Shown: positions 18,938 through 28,159, counted from the first letter of the stretch. The stretch is DNA of 64,000 bases from JAHFUS01 sp035689115 (GCA_035689115.1 DASSMA010000042.1:1-64000); one strand, 5' to 3'. Translations and numbers: made by a program. The notes: generated by a model not told the origin, from the letters alone.

Positions 18938-20101
18938 ATGGCCCGGTCTGTGCGGGGCGCCCTCCTCGGGGTGACCGGCGTGTTGTTGCTGCTCGCCGTC
19001 GGAGCCGGCGCGGCCGTCGCCTACGACGGTGCCCATCGCCGCCAGCTGCTGCCGGGCGTCACCATCGGCGGGCTGCCCGCCGGCGGCCGGCCGGCCAAGG
19101 CGGTGGTCGCCGACCTCGACGCCCGGCTGCCGCCCGTGGGCGCCACCGCGGTGCACATCACCGCCGGCGACAAGGACGCGACGGTGAGCCTGACGGCCCT
19201 CGGCCTCCGGTCCGACGGCGCCCGGGCGGTGGCCAGGGCCGAGGCCGACGCCAGGGCGATGGGACTGCCCGCCCGTGTGTGGCACCGGCTGCTGGACAAA
19301 CCGGTCGACCACAGCTACGGCGTGCGCCTCACCGTCGACCGGGCGGCCGTTCGACGGGCGGTGGCGGGACTGGCGGCGGAGGTGGACAAGAAGCCGGTGG
19401 ACGCCCGCATCGACACCTCGAGCGGCATGGTGACCGTCCTGCCGTCCGTCCCCGGCCGGGCCCTCGACGTGGCCCGCACCACGAGACAGGTGCACGACGC
19501 CGCCTTGCGGGCCGCCAACACCGGCGACGGCGTGGCGCCGGGCGCCGTCGAGGTGGCCGCCGACGTGGGCACGGTCGCCCCCAAGGTGACCGGGTTCCCC
19601 GACGTCATCCTCGTGCGCCTGGCCGAGAACAAGCTGTACCACTACGAGAACGGCCAGGTGGTGAAGACCTACACGGTGGCCACCGGCAGCGCCAAGTTCC
19701 CCACCCCCAAGGGCACCTTCTCGGTGGTGCTCAAGCGGCGCAACCCGGTGTGGGTCAACCCCGATCCCGGCGGCTGGGGCAAGAGCCTGCCGGCCAAGAT
19801 CGACGCCGGCCCGAAGAACCCGCTGGGCACCCGGGCCATGAACCTGAGCGCGCCGGGCATCCGCATCCACGGCACCAGCAACGTGGCGTCGCTCGGGCAC
19901 TCCGCCTCCCACGGCTGCGTCCGGATGGCCATGGCCGACGTGGAGGAGCTGTTCGACCAGGTCGACCAGGGCACCCCGGTGGTCATCATCCAGGGCCCGC
20001 CGCCCCCGCCGGCGCCCGGCGCCCCGCCCGTGCCGGCGACGCCTGCGCCGGCCGGCGCGGTGGGCGACCCCAACGCCCCCGTCGACCTCGAGGCGGGTTA
20101 G
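18938..20101 (+). CDS. L,D-transpeptidase (YkuD)
   Basis: A 387-residue cell-wall enzyme that makes 3-3 peptidoglycan cross-links or attaches proteins. It has one N-terminal membrane anchor (about residues 7-28), a middle region that resembles the peptidoglycan-binding domain preceding YkuD in actinobacteria, and a YkuD domain with IHGTSN and SHGCVRM (catalytic Cys327). The C-terminus is proline/alanine-rich. The ATG lies nine bases after TAGAAT, suggesting a very short leader. The stop overlaps the convergent copper-ATPase stop by four bases. Confidence 0.92.
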   Translation: MARSVRGALLGVTGVLLLLAVGAGAAVAYDGAHRRQLLPGVTIGGLPAGGRPAKAVVADLDARLPPVGATAVHITAGDKDATVSLTALGLRSDGARAVARAEADARAMGLPARVWHRLLDKPVDHSYGVRLTVDRAAVRRAVAGLAAEVDKKPVDARIDTSSGMVTVLPSVPGRALDVARTTRQVHDAALRAANTGDGVAPGAVEVAADVGTVAPKVTGFPDVILVRLAENKLYHYENGQVVKTYTVATGSAKFPTPKGTFSVVLKRRNPVWVNPDPGGWGKSLPAKIDAGPKNPLGTRAMNLSAPGIRIHGTSNVASLGHSASHGCVRMAMADVEELFDQVDQGTPVVIIQGPPPPPAPGAPPVPATPAPAGAVGDPNAPVDLEAG

Positions 20102-22335
20102 CGCCGGAAGCGGCGCAGGCGCAGGCTGTTCGACACCACCGACACGCTGGAGAACGCCATGGCGGCGCTGGCCACCACCGGGTTCAGGGCCCCGGCCATG
20201 GCGAGGGGCACGGCGGCCACGTTGTAGCCGAAGGCCCATCCCAGGTTCTGGAGGATGGTGCGGAACGTGCGCCGGGACAGGCGGATGGCGGTGGCCACGC
20301 CGGCCAGGTCGGGCGACAGCAGGGTGATGTCGGAGGACTCGATGGCCACGTCGGTGCCGGTGCCGATGGCGATGCCCAGGTCGGCCTGGACGAGGGCGGG
20401 GGCGTCGTTGATGCCGTCGCCCACCATGGCGACGACCCGGCCCTCGGCCTGGAGGCGGCGGACCTCCTCCACCTTGTCGGCCGGCAGGACCTCGGCCAGC
20501 ACGCGCTCGATGCCGAGCTGGGCGGCGATCGACGCCGCCGTGCGCCGGTTGTCGCCGGTGATCATCACCACCTGGACACCCATCGCCACCAGTTCTGCGA
20601 CGGCCGCCCGGGCGTCGTCCTTCACCGTGTCGGCCACCGCCAGGACGCCGCGGGCGCGGCCGTCCCAGCCGGCGTAGACGGCGGTGCGGCCCTCGTCCTC
20701 CAGCCGGGCCACCGCCTCCTCCAGCTCGGCTGGAATGGCCAGACCGGCCTCGTCCATGAGCAGGCGCCGGCCCACGTGGACGGGGGTGCCGCCGACGCTG
20801 GCCCGCACGCCGTGGCCGGCGACGGCAGCGAAGTCGGTGGCGGCGGGCACCGACGGGAGGCGCGAGGCGGCACCGTCGACCACGGCCCGGCCCACCGGGT
20901 GCTCGGAGCCGGCCTCGGCGGCGGCGGCCCGGGCCAGGACGCCGTGCTCGTCGCCGCCGCCGGCGGCCACCACGTCGGTGAGCGCCATGTGGCCGCGGGT
21001 GAGCGTGCCCGTCTTGTCGAACACCACGGTGTCGATCTTCTTGGACCGCTCGAGCACCTCGCCGCCCTTGATGAGGATGCCCATGGCCGCTCCCCGGCCG
21101 GTGCCGACCATGATGGCGGTGGGCGTGGCCAGGCCGAGGGCGCAGGGGCAGGCGATGATGAGCACCGACACGGCCGCCACCAGACCGGTGGACGGGTGGC
21201 CAGCGGCCCACCAGTAGGCCAGGGTGGCGGTGGCCAGCACGAGGATGACGGGGACGAAGACGGCGGCGACCTCGTCGGCCAGGCGCTGCACCGGTGCCTT
21301 GGTGCCCTGGGCCTCGTCGACCAGGCGCACGATGTGGGCGAGGGCGGTGTCGGTGCCCACGGCAGTGGCCCGCAGGGTGAGTACCCCGTCGGTGTTGATC
21401 GTGGCGCCGGCGACCTGGTCGCCCGGCCGCTTGTCGACCGGGACGGACTCGCCGGTGAGCATCGACTCGTCGACCGCCGAGCGCCCGTCGACCACCTCGC
21501 CGTCGACCGGCACCTTCTCGCCCGGCCGCACCCGCACCACGTCGCCCACCCGCACCTGGCCGGCCGGCACCATGCGCTCGGCGCCGTCGACCACCAGGCG
21601 GGCCTCCTTGGCCCCGAGCTCCAGGAGGGCCTTGATGGCGCTCGACGCCCGGCCCTTGGCCCTGGCCTCGAAGTAGCGACCGAGCAGCACGAAGGAGATG
21701 ATGAGCGCCGCGCTGTCGAAGTAGTGGTGGGCCGCCGTGCCGCCCGTCACCATGCCGTCGGCCATGGTGGTGGTGCCGGTGCGACCGACGACGGCCACCT
21801 GCCAGACCGAGTAGAAGTAGGCGGCCAGCGTGCCGATGGCGACGAGGGTGTCCATGTTGGCGGACCAGGCCCGGGCCCGGACGCCGGCCGCGTGCAGGAA
21901 CGGCCACCCGCACCAGAACTGGACGGGCGTGGCCAGGGCGAGGGCCAGCCAGCGGGCCCACGTGTCGTCCATGAAGCCCATGGACAGCACCAGCACGGCC
22001 AGCGACAGCGGCCACGCCACCACCAGCCGCCGCAGCCACATGGCCTGGGCCTCGGACTCGGGGTCGACCGGTGGGGTGCCGGCCTCCACCGGCACCAGTC
22101 CGTAGCCGGCCCGGCCCACCGCCGCCACCAGGTCGTCGACGCCCACCGTGGCGGGGTCGAAGGCGACGACCGCCTTCTCGGTGGCCAGGTTGACGGCCGC
22201 CCGCTCCACTCCCTCCTGGCGGTTCAGGACCTTCTGGACCCTCGCCGCGCACGACCCGCAGGTCATGCCGGACACGGTGAACTCCAGCTCGGATGCGGCG
22301 GGGACCTCTGCCGATCGCTCTCGGAGCTGGCTCAC
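20098..22335 (-). CDS. copA: Copper-exporting P1B-type ATPase
   Basis: A 745-residue membrane pump expelling Cu(I). It has one N-terminal heavy-metal domain (GMTCGSC, Cys26/Cys29), eight predicted membrane helices, the CPC ion motif (396-398), the phosphorylation site DKTGT (Asp440), the nucleotide-domain SEHPVG and MVGDGINDAPAL. CPC with one HMA and TGES are all intact, so the pump should be active. The GTG start overlaps the csoR stop (GTGA), making a csoR-copA operon controlled by copper. Confidence 0.95.
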   Translation of the reverse strand: MSQLRERSAEVPAASELEFTVSGMTCGSCAARVQKVLNRQEGVERAAVNLATEKAVVAFDPATVGVDDLVAAVGRAGYGLVPVEAGTPPVDPESEAQAMWLRRLVVAWPLSLAVLVLSMGFMDDTWARWLALALATPVQFWCGWPFLHAAGVRARAWSANMDTLVAIGTLAAYFYSVWQVAVVGRTGTTTMADGMVTGGTAAHHYFDSAALIISFVLLGRYFEARAKGRASSAIKALLELGAKEARLVVDGAERMVPAGQVRVGDVVRVRPGEKVPVDGEVVDGRSAVDESMLTGESVPVDKRPGDQVAGATINTDGVLTLRATAVGTDTALAHIVRLVDEAQGTKAPVQRLADEVAAVFVPVILVLATATLAYWWAAGHPSTGLVAAVSVLIIACPCALGLATPTAIMVGTGRGAAMGILIKGGEVLERSKKIDTVVFDKTGTLTRGHMALTDVVAAGGGDEHGVLARAAAAEAGSEHPVGRAVVDGAASRLPSVPAATDFAAVAGHGVRASVGGTPVHVGRRLLMDEAGLAIPAELEEAVARLEDEGRTAVYAGWDGRARGVLAVADTVKDDARAAVAELVAMGVQVVMITGDNRRTAASIAAQLGIERVLAEVLPADKVEEVRRLQAEGRVVAMVGDGINDAPALVQADLGIAIGTGTDVAIESSDITLLSPDLAGVATAIRLSRRTFRTILQNLGWAFGYNVAAVPLAMAGALNPVVASAAMAFSSVSVVSNSLRLRRFRR

Positions 22336-22643
22336 GCCGGTGCCGCCTCGTCGCCGTCGGGCGGGGCCGGGCCGGTGGTGACGCGGTCGTACCGGAGGGC
22401 CTCCATCAGCTCGTCGACGATCTCCTCGGTGCGCCCGGCCACCATGGCGGCGGCCACGCACGTCTCGAGGTGGTTGCGCAGGACCAGGCGGCAGGCCCGC
22501 TCCAGCGACCCCTGGACGGCCGACAGCTGCTTCATGACGTCGGGGCAGTAGGCGTCGTCCTCCACCATGCGGACCACGGCGTCGAGGTGGCCGCGGGCCG
22601 TCTTCAGCCGGTTGAGGACCGCGGTGCGATGGGACGGCTTCAC
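22332..22643 (-). CDS. csoR: Copper-sensing repressor CsoR
   Basis: A 103-residue all-helical repressor of the CsoR/RcnR family that leaves DNA when it binds Cu(I). The ligand set is Cys33, His58 and Cys62, with the same spacing (25 and 4) as the Cys-His-Cys triad of Mycobacterium tuberculosis CsoR. The GTG start lies seven bases after TAGGCT with no ribosome site, so the mRNA is probably leaderless. Its operator covers the promoter, and copA is translationally coupled downstream. Confidence 0.95.
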   Translation of the reverse strand: MKPSHRTAVLNRLKTARGHLDAVVRMVEDDAYCPDVMKQLSAVQGSLERACRLVLRNHLETCVAAAMVAGRTEEIVDELMEALRYDRVTTGPAPPDGDEAAPA

Positions 22644-22650
22644 GGTCCCT

Positions 22651-22675
22651 AGCCTACCCCACCCGGGGTGGGGTA
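22651..22675 (-). promoter_or_regulatory. csoR-copA promoter and CsoR operator
   Basis: The palindrome TACCCCACCC-G-GGGTGGGGTA (22655-22675) has perfect ten-base arms and matches the GC-rich inverted repeats bound by CsoR. It overlaps the -10 TAGGCT (22651-22656) and the spacer, an arrangement that would block RNA polymerase. A -35 is weak (GTTTTA region). Confidence 0.88.
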
Positions 22676-22680
22676 AAACG

Positions 22681-23214
22681 CTAGCGGGTGCGGCCGCCGG
22701 CCAGCCAGCGCAGGTGCGAGGAGCCCTTGAACACCACGTAGGACGGGCGGTGCCCGCTCGGGACCTCGAAGTTCACCCACCCCTGGACGCACTGATCGGC
22801 CACCAGCTTGGCGTCGCCCAGCTCGGGCTGCTGGGGGCCGAAGTACGTGCGGCCCCTGCTCGACCCGTCCTCCAGCTGGACGGCGAAGACCTCGGGCGAC
22901 ACCCGCGGCGCGCCGCGGCGGCCGGCGCAGATCTCGATCTCGGCCGCCGCGTACACCTGGTTCAGGTCGGGCTCGAGGGGGCCGGACGACGCCACCGGCT
23001 GGACCCAGCTCAGCACCCGGATCGTGTTGCCGTCCCTGGTCTTCCCGGGCTGGCCGAGGGCCAGCGGCGGCGTCTCGCCCACCGCCGTCGTGGTGGAGGC
23101 CGCAGGCTGCGTGGTGGTGGTGGTCGACGCCGGCGCGTCCAGCGCGTTGGAGCGGGTTCCGCACGCTCCGAGCAGCAACATGGCCGTCGCTGCCGCAACC
23201 CGGTGGCTCCGCAT
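22681..23214 (-). CDS. Secreted lipoprotein, DUF4352-like
   Basis: A 177-residue lipoprotein: signal peptide ending LLLGAC, then a Thr/Ala-rich linker, then a beta-rich domain containing GKTRDGNTIRVLSW and VNFEVPSG, which fits the DUF4352 immunoglobulin-like family found on actinobacterial surfaces. No function can be assigned. The ATG at 23214 follows GGGGAGGG. The stop lies only six bases beyond the CsoR operator, so its 3' end abuts the csoR promoter. Confidence 0.82.
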   Translation of the reverse strand: MRSHRVAAATAMLLLGACGTRSNALDAPASTTTTTQPAASTTTAVGETPPLALGQPGKTRDGNTIRVLSWVQPVASSGPLEPDLNQVYAAAEIEICAGRRGAPRVSPEVFAVQLEDGSSRGRTYFGPQQPELGDAKLVADQCVQGWVNFEVPSGHRPSYVVFKGSSHLRWLAGGRTR

Positions 23215-23301
23215 CGACGCCCTCCCCTCAGCACATGGCCGCTGGCAGGAGGGTACGCCTCCGGGCGCCGCTCGGCATCTCCCCACTAGGGTTCCGTGCC
23301 G

Positions 23302-25656
23302 ATGGAAACGCCGTCGCCCGACCGGACGAGGCTGCCGATGGAGCCGCCCGTCCCACCCCGGAGCACGGTGGTCGACGCCAAGGACCCGGCCGCCCGGTTC
23401 CCGGCCATCGAGCCGCTGCGGCCGCCGGCCGGGGCCCCGAACGTCCTCGTCGTCCTGCTCGACGACGTGGGCTTCGGCGCTCCGAGCACCTTCGGCGGGC
23501 CCGTCGCCACCCCCACCGCCGACCGGCTGGCCGCCGGCGGCCTGCGGTACACGCGGTTCCACACCACGGCGCTGTGCGCGCCCACCCGGTCGGCGCTGCT
23601 CACCGGCCGCAACCACCACGCCGTCGGCATGGGCTGCGTGCCCGACCTGGCCACGTCGGCGCCCGGCTACAGCTCGGTGCGGCCGCCCAGCGCCGCCCCG
23701 CTGGCCGAGATCCTGCGCCTCAACGGCTACGCCACCGCCCAGTTCGGGAAGTGCCACGAGGTCCCGATGTGGGAGACCAGCCCGGCCGGGCCGTTCGACC
23801 GGTGGCCCACCGGCAGCGGCTTCGAGCACTTCTACGGCTTCGTGGGCGGCGAGACCAACCAGTGGTACCCGGCTCTCTTCGACGGCACCTCGGCGGTCGA
23901 GGCGCCGGCCACGCCGGAGGAGGGCTACCACCTCACCGAGGACCTCGCCGACCGGGCCATCGCCTGGGTCCGCCAGCAGAAGGCCCTGGTCCCCGACAAG
24001 CCGTTCTTCTGCTACTTCGCTCCCGGCGCCGCCCATGCGCCCCACCAGGTCGGGCCCGAGTGGATCGCCCGCTACCGGGGCCGCTTCGACGGCGGCTGGG
24101 ACCGCCTGCGGGAGGAGACCTTCGCCCGCCAGCAGTCCCTCGGCGTCGTGCCCGCCGACGCCCGACTCACCGCCCGGCCGGCCGAGATCCCCGCCTGGGA
24201 CGAGATGGACGAGGGCCTGCGGCCGGTGCTGGCCCGCCAGATGGAGGTGTTCGCCGGCTTCCTCGAGCACGCCGACCACCACGTGGGCCGCCTGGTCGAC
24301 GCCATCGAGGACCTGGGCGTGCTCGACGACACGCTCGTCTTCTACATCCTGGGCGACAACGGTTCCAGCGCCGAAGGCACGCTCCAGGGCACGTTCAACG
24401 AGCTGTTCGTGTTCAACCAGCGGCTCGACCTCGAGACCCCCGACGACCTGCGGGCCCGCATCGACGAGTGGGGCTCGCCGTCGTCCTACGCCCACTTCGC
24501 CGTCGGCTGGGCCCACGCCACCTGCACGCCCTACCAGTGGACCAAGCAGGTGGCGTCCCACTGGGGCGGGACCCGGAACGGCACCGTGGTGCACTGGCCC
24601 AAGGGCGTGGCCGCCGCCGGCGAGCTCCGCCACCAGTTCTGCCACGTGATCGACGTGGCCCCCACGGTGCTGGCGGTGGCCGGGGTCCCGGAGCCGGGCA
24701 CCGTCAACGGCATCGAGCAGACGCCCATGCACGGGGCGTCGCTGGCAGCCACCTTCGCCGACCCGGGCGCGCCCGACCCCCGCGACACCCAGTACTTCGA
24801 GGTCTTCTGCAACCGGGGGATCTACCACCGGGGGTGGACGGCGGTGACCCGCCACAGCCTCCCCTGGGTCAACACGGCGATGCCCGCCTTCGCCGACGAC
24901 CGCTGGGAGCTCTACGACACCACCGCCGACTGGACCCAGTCCGAGGACCTGGCCGCCCGATATCCGGAGCGGCTGCGAGAGCTCCAGGACCTGTTCCTCG
25001 AGGAGGCGGTCCGCCACGGCGTACTGCCCCTCGACGACCGGCGGGTGGAGCGCTTCGTCGCCGCCTTCGCCGGCCGCCCCGAGCTGGTGTCCGGCCGGAC
25101 GCAGCTGCTGTTCGGCGGCATGGGCCGGCTGTCCGAGAACTCCGTCATCAACGTGAAGAACGTGTCGCACGCCGTCACCGCCCTGGCCGGTGTGCCCGCC
25201 GGGACGCCCACCGGTGTCCTCGTCGCCATGGGCGGCGCCTTCGGGGGGTGGAGCCTCTACCTGAAGGACGGCCACCTCGCGTACTGCTACAACCTCCTCG
25301 GCCACGCCCGCACCATCGTGCGATCGGAGGCGGCCGTGCCCGCCGGCGACCACCAGCTGCGCGTGGAGTTCGCCTACGACGGCGGGCTGGGCGCCGGCGC
25401 CGGCGTCACCCTCTACGTCGACGGCCAGCCGGCCGGCGCCGGCCGGGTCGAGGCCACCACGCCGCTGCTGTTCTCGGCCGACGAATGCACCGACGTCGGC
25501 CACGACACCGGCACCTGCGTGAGCGACGAGTACGACGCCGCCACCTGCCGCTGGCCCGGGTCCCTCGCCTGGGTGCGCATCGACGTGGGCGACGACGACC
25601 AGTCCCACCTGCTCGACCCGCAGCAGCGGATCAGCGTGGCCATCGCCCGCCAGTAG
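23302..25656 (+). CDS. Arylsulfatase-type sulfatase
   Basis: A 784-residue enzyme of the alkaline-phosphatase superfamily that hydrolyses sulfate esters. The formylglycine signature CAPTRSALLTGR is intact (Cys92), metal ligands are seen in VLLDDVGFG and GDNGSSAEG, and the C-terminal ~120 residues form a beta-rich accessory domain. No signal peptide is visible, so it is probably cytosolic. The C-type signature requires a formylglycine-generating enzyme, which is not in the window. The ATG at 23302 lies nine bases after TAGGGT; the GTG at 23296 is possible. Confidence 0.92.
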   Translation: METPSPDRTRLPMEPPVPPRSTVVDAKDPAARFPAIEPLRPPAGAPNVLVVLLDDVGFGAPSTFGGPVATPTADRLAAGGLRYTRFHTTALCAPTRSALLTGRNHHAVGMGCVPDLATSAPGYSSVRPPSAAPLAEILRLNGYATAQFGKCHEVPMWETSPAGPFDRWPTGSGFEHFYGFVGGETNQWYPALFDGTSAVEAPATPEEGYHLTEDLADRAIAWVRQQKALVPDKPFFCYFAPGAAHAPHQVGPEWIARYRGRFDGGWDRLREETFARQQSLGVVPADARLTARPAEIPAWDEMDEGLRPVLARQMEVFAGFLEHADHHVGRLVDAIEDLGVLDDTLVFYILGDNGSSAEGTLQGTFNELFVFNQRLDLETPDDLRARIDEWGSPSSYAHFAVGWAHATCTPYQWTKQVASHWGGTRNGTVVHWPKGVAAAGELRHQFCHVIDVAPTVLAVAGVPEPGTVNGIEQTPMHGASLAATFADPGAPDPRDTQYFEVFCNRGIYHRGWTAVTRHSLPWVNTAMPAFADDRWELYDTTADWTQSEDLAARYPERLRELQDLFLEEAVRHGVLPLDDRRVERFVAAFAGRPELVSGRTQLLFGGMGRLSENSVINVKNVSHAVTALAGVPAGTPTGVLVAMGGAFGGWSLYLKDGHLAYCYNLLGHARTIVRSEAAVPAGDHQLRVEFAYDGGLGAGAGVTLYVDGQPAGAGRVEATTPLLFSADECTDVGHDTGTCVSDEYDAATCRWPGSLAWVRIDVGDDDQSHLLDPQQRISVAIARQ

Positions 25657-25663
25657 GCCCAGG

Positions 25664-26041
25664 TCACCGAACGCATTGCCCACGGGCCACTGATGGCGCC
25701 CGGGCGGCCACCCACGCCAGCACCGCCGTCGGGACGTAGGCGAGCCCGATCGACGCCGCGCCCAACAGGGCGGCCACGGTCAGCCCCGCGGCGGCGGCCG
25801 CGCTCGCCCTCCTCGTCCTCATGGCGACGGGCACGGCTGCGAGCAGCACGGGGACGGCGAGCACGACCAGGACGCCGCCGCCCTCGGCGTCGAGCAGCGA
25901 CCGCACGCCCGACGTGCACGCCGAGGTGCCACCGGCGCTCGTCTCGCACGACGACCACGACAGCACCGGAGCCACGGCCAGCACGACGCTCGTGGCGGCC
26001 GCCAGGCACAGCACCGCCACCCGCCACCGTTGCCCGGCCAT
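25664..26041 (-). CDS. Small membrane protein, unknown
   Basis: A 125-residue protein with three predicted membrane helices (about residues 8-28, 52-72 and 83-110) and two cysteines in the first outside loop (SSCETSAGGTSACT) that could pair. I do not recognise a family. The ATG at 26041 is chosen over upstream in-frame GTG codons because the hydrophobic segment begins right after it. It converges with the sulfatase gene, seven bases apart. Confidence 0.65.
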   Translation of the reverse strand: MAGQRWRVAVLCLAAATSVVLAVAPVLSWSSCETSAGGTSACTSGVRSLLDAEGGGVLVVLAVPVLLAAVPVAMRTRRASAAAAAGLTVAALLGAASIGLAYVPTAVLAWVAARAPSVARGQCVR

Positions 26042-26435
26042 GCCGTGGTCAACCTGGCCGCCGGCCGGCCGATTCCGCCGGCAAGCGACCACCGGTCAGG
26101 GCAAGGACATGACCCGCCGCTCCAGATCGCGAGCGGCGTCCTGCTCCCGTGCCAGCCGGCGGAGGACGGCCACAGTCAAAAGGCGGCCAGCGCCAGGGCG
26201 GCGGCGGCCGGAAGCACCAGCGCGGCGCCCGAGGAGCTTCCGGGTCGCTGAAACGACAACGATCCGTTGTCGTTTCGACGACCAGATGGGCGCGACTACG
26301 GCTCCCAGCCCCAAGGCGACGGCGGCGCCGGCGGAGAGCATGCAGCCCGACCGGGCGCGGTACATCGCCAGGGAGGCGGCGGTGCCCGGGTCGGCCAGCG
26401 CCGGCTGGCCGGGGCCGACCACGCCTGCCGGCCGG
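26042..26435. other. Gap with hairpin and possible gene remnant
   Basis: This 394-base stretch has no convincing gene. On the minus strand one frame (26096-26422) opens with a plausible membrane segment (AGAAVALGLGAVVAPIW) and then turns Arg-rich after the hairpin at 26250-26276. Another minus frame shows, right after the hairpin, a hydrophobic tail GAALVLPAAAALALAAF ending at TGA (26176-26178). The two could be pieces of a decayed or frameshifted small membrane protein. That is a guess. Confidence 0.35.
26250..26276. repeat. 12-bp perfect hairpin with ATC loop
   Basis: GAAACGACAACG and CGTTGTCGTTTC pair perfectly around a three-base loop. The core ACGACAACG/CGTTGTCGT recurs in the hairpin at 48062-48094. 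There is no T-run of length. It may end transcription of the repeat-protein gene on the minus strand. Confidence 0.7.
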
Positions 26436-27677
26436 CTACCTGACGTTCAGGCGGAACGTGTAGCTGGCCTCGCCCTGGACCCACGTGGTGGACAGGCCCA
26501 TGCGGTGCACGCCCGGGGACAGGTTGACCACGAAGGTGGTGGGGTTGGTGGGCGACAGCTCCTGCACGCTGCTCGGGTCGGTGGCCGGCGCGTCGACGTC
26601 GAAGACGCGGGCGGACAGCGGGGTGTCGGGCGCCTCGAATCGGACGACCACCTTCTGGCCCCGTTGCACGTTGAGGATCGAGGCGCCGACCGGGAAGGTG
26701 AGCACGGTGACGCAGACCTTCGCCGTCGCCGCCGGGTCGCCCTTCCAGCACGACGAGCCGCGGGTGGCGTGGATCGAGTCGCTGGGGCTGGCGAGGGCGG
26801 CCGCCGGAGGCGTGGCGAGGACCTTGTTGGCCGTCATCCAGTAGCCGTTGCCCGACGGGGTGGCGGCGCCGGCGGTGATCTCGCGGTCGGCGGCGGTGGC
26901 GTCGCCGGAGCCCTTGGCGTTGCCGAAGGGGATGGCCGCCCCCATGGCGGTGAAGAGCCAGTACCCGTTGCCGCTGGGATGGGCGGCCATGCCGACGACC
27001 TTGTCGCCGGGCGCCAGCATGCCGGTGCCCGAGCCGGCGAAGGGGGCGTCGAAGGCGAACACGCCGCCGTCGGACGCCACGAACCAGTAGCCGGTGCCGT
27101 CGGGGTCGGCGGCCATGCCGACGATGGGCTTGGCCAGGGTGAGGTTGCCGGTGGAACCCGAGAAGGCGGCGTCGCCGAAGGAGAAGATGCCGCCGTCGGA
27201 CGCCACCAGCCAGTACCCGTTGCCGGACTTGCTGGGGGCCATGCCGACGACAGGCTTGTTCAGCGGGGTGCCGCCCATGGAGCCGAGGAAGGGCACGTCG
27301 AAGGCGAAGATCCCGCCGTCGGCTGCCACGAACCAGTAGCCCCTGTTCTGCGGGTCGGCGGCCAGGCCGACGACCGGCAGGTTGAGCTTGAGATTGCCGG
27401 TGGAACCGTGGAAGGTCGCGTCGCCGTAGCTGAAGATGCCGCCGTCCCTGGCCAGCAGCCAGTAGCCGTTGCCCGACGGCGTGGGCGCCATGCCGACGAG
27501 CGGGCCGTTGAGCGCGAGGTTGCCGGTGGAGCCGAAGAACCCGGCGTCCCCGAAGTTGAAGACGTCCTCAGTGGCGGCGACGCCGGCGCCGGCCGGCGAC
27601 GGGATGGCCGCCAACAGCGACACGGCGACGGCGGCAGCGATAGACACGGCGGTGCGCCACGCTCTCATCTGAGCCAT
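26436..27677 (-). CDS. Secreted GYW-repeat protein
   Basis: A 413-residue exported protein: signal peptide (about 1-35, ending PAGAG), then at least five tandem repeats of ~42 residues with the theme GNGYWLVASDGGIFSFGDA.F.GS.G...L..P.VGMA, probably beta-propeller blades, then a C-terminal domain of about 130 residues with two cysteines (SSCWKGD and KVCVTV). Such repeats are abundant in Acidimicrobiia and their job is not known. The ATG lies seven bases behind GATAGT, fitting a leaderless transcript. Confidence 0.85.
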   Translation of the reverse strand: MAQMRAWRTAVSIAAAVAVSLLAAIPSPAGAGVAATEDVFNFGDAGFFGSTGNLALNGPLVGMAPTPSGNGYWLLARDGGIFSYGDATFHGSTGNLKLNLPVVGLAADPQNRGYWFVAADGGIFAFDVPFLGSMGGTPLNKPVVGMAPSKSGNGYWLVASDGGIFSFGDAAFSGSTGNLTLAKPIVGMAADPDGTGYWFVASDGGVFAFDAPFAGSGTGMLAPGDKVVGMAAHPSGNGYWLFTAMGAAIPFGNAKGSGDATAADREITAGAATPSGNGYWMTANKVLATPPAAALASPSDSIHATRGSSCWKGDPAATAKVCVTVLTFPVGASILNVQRGQKVVVRFEAPDTPLSARVFDVDAPATDPSSVQELSPTNPTTFVVNLSPGVHRMGLSTTWVQGEASYTFRLNVR

Positions 27678-27684
27678 CCTTCCC

Positions 27685-27690
27685 ACTATC
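27685..27690 (-). promoter_or_regulatory. -10 element, repeat-protein gene
   Basis: GATAGT on the minus strand followed by seven bases and the ATG at 27677; no clear -35. It fits the leaderless pattern seen elsewhere in the window. Confidence 0.5.
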
Positions 27691-27744
27691 GGCGCGCCGG
27701 TGCGCCGGATTGACACTATTTCGGGAATTGCCGGGCTGCGACGC

Positions 27745-28050
27745 TCAGGCCGGGCGAGGCCGGCCCACGGTGGCCGCCGGGCGGCGGGCGGGCGGTGTGG
27801 CGGTGGCGTGCGAGTGCTCGCGGGCGTAGACGATGTTGAGGTAGGCCACGCCTGCGAAGAACGGCCCGCCCACCAGCGCCGCCCACAGGGCGGCACCGAA
27901 GTAGGCCGAGTCGCCGCCCGAGGCGATCGCCATCATCACGATGGTGACGACCAGCATCGCCGGCACGCCCAGCAGCGCCACCTTGAAGGCCTTGGAGAAC
28001 TGCTCCTCGGTGGCGTCTTCCGCCTCGGTGTCCAGCTCGGTCGACGGCAT
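27745..28050 (-). CDS. Small two-helix membrane protein
   Basis: A 101-residue protein with an acidic N-terminus (TELDTEAEDATEEQ), two predicted membrane helices (about 30-47 and 54-76) and a basic, proline-rich tail. No family recognised. GGAGGAGG precedes the ATG. A palindromic element like the window's DosR-box motif lies about 64 bases upstream (28114-28127). Confidence 0.75.
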   Translation of the reverse strand: MPSTELDTEAEDATEEQFSKAFKVALLGVPAMLVVTIVMMAIASGGDSAYFGAALWAALVGGPFFAGVAYLNIVYAREHSHATATPPARRPAATVGRPRPA

Positions 28051-28113
28051 CCGTGTCCTCCTCCGCGTCAGGTCAGCACGACGAGAGTGGCGCCGGCGCC
28101 GCCCGGCTGAGAA

Positions 28114-28127
28114 GGGCCGAACGGCCC
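28114..28127. promoter_or_regulatory. DosR-box-like palindrome (weak)
   Basis: GGGCCGAACGGCCC, read on the minus strand as GGGCCGTTCGGCCC, differs from the GGGACCTTCGGCCC motif of the 43-61 kb region at two positions. It precedes the small membrane-protein gene. Confidence 0.35.
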
Positions 28128-28159
28128 ATCTTCCGGTGCAGAACGCGCGAACGGAGCGA

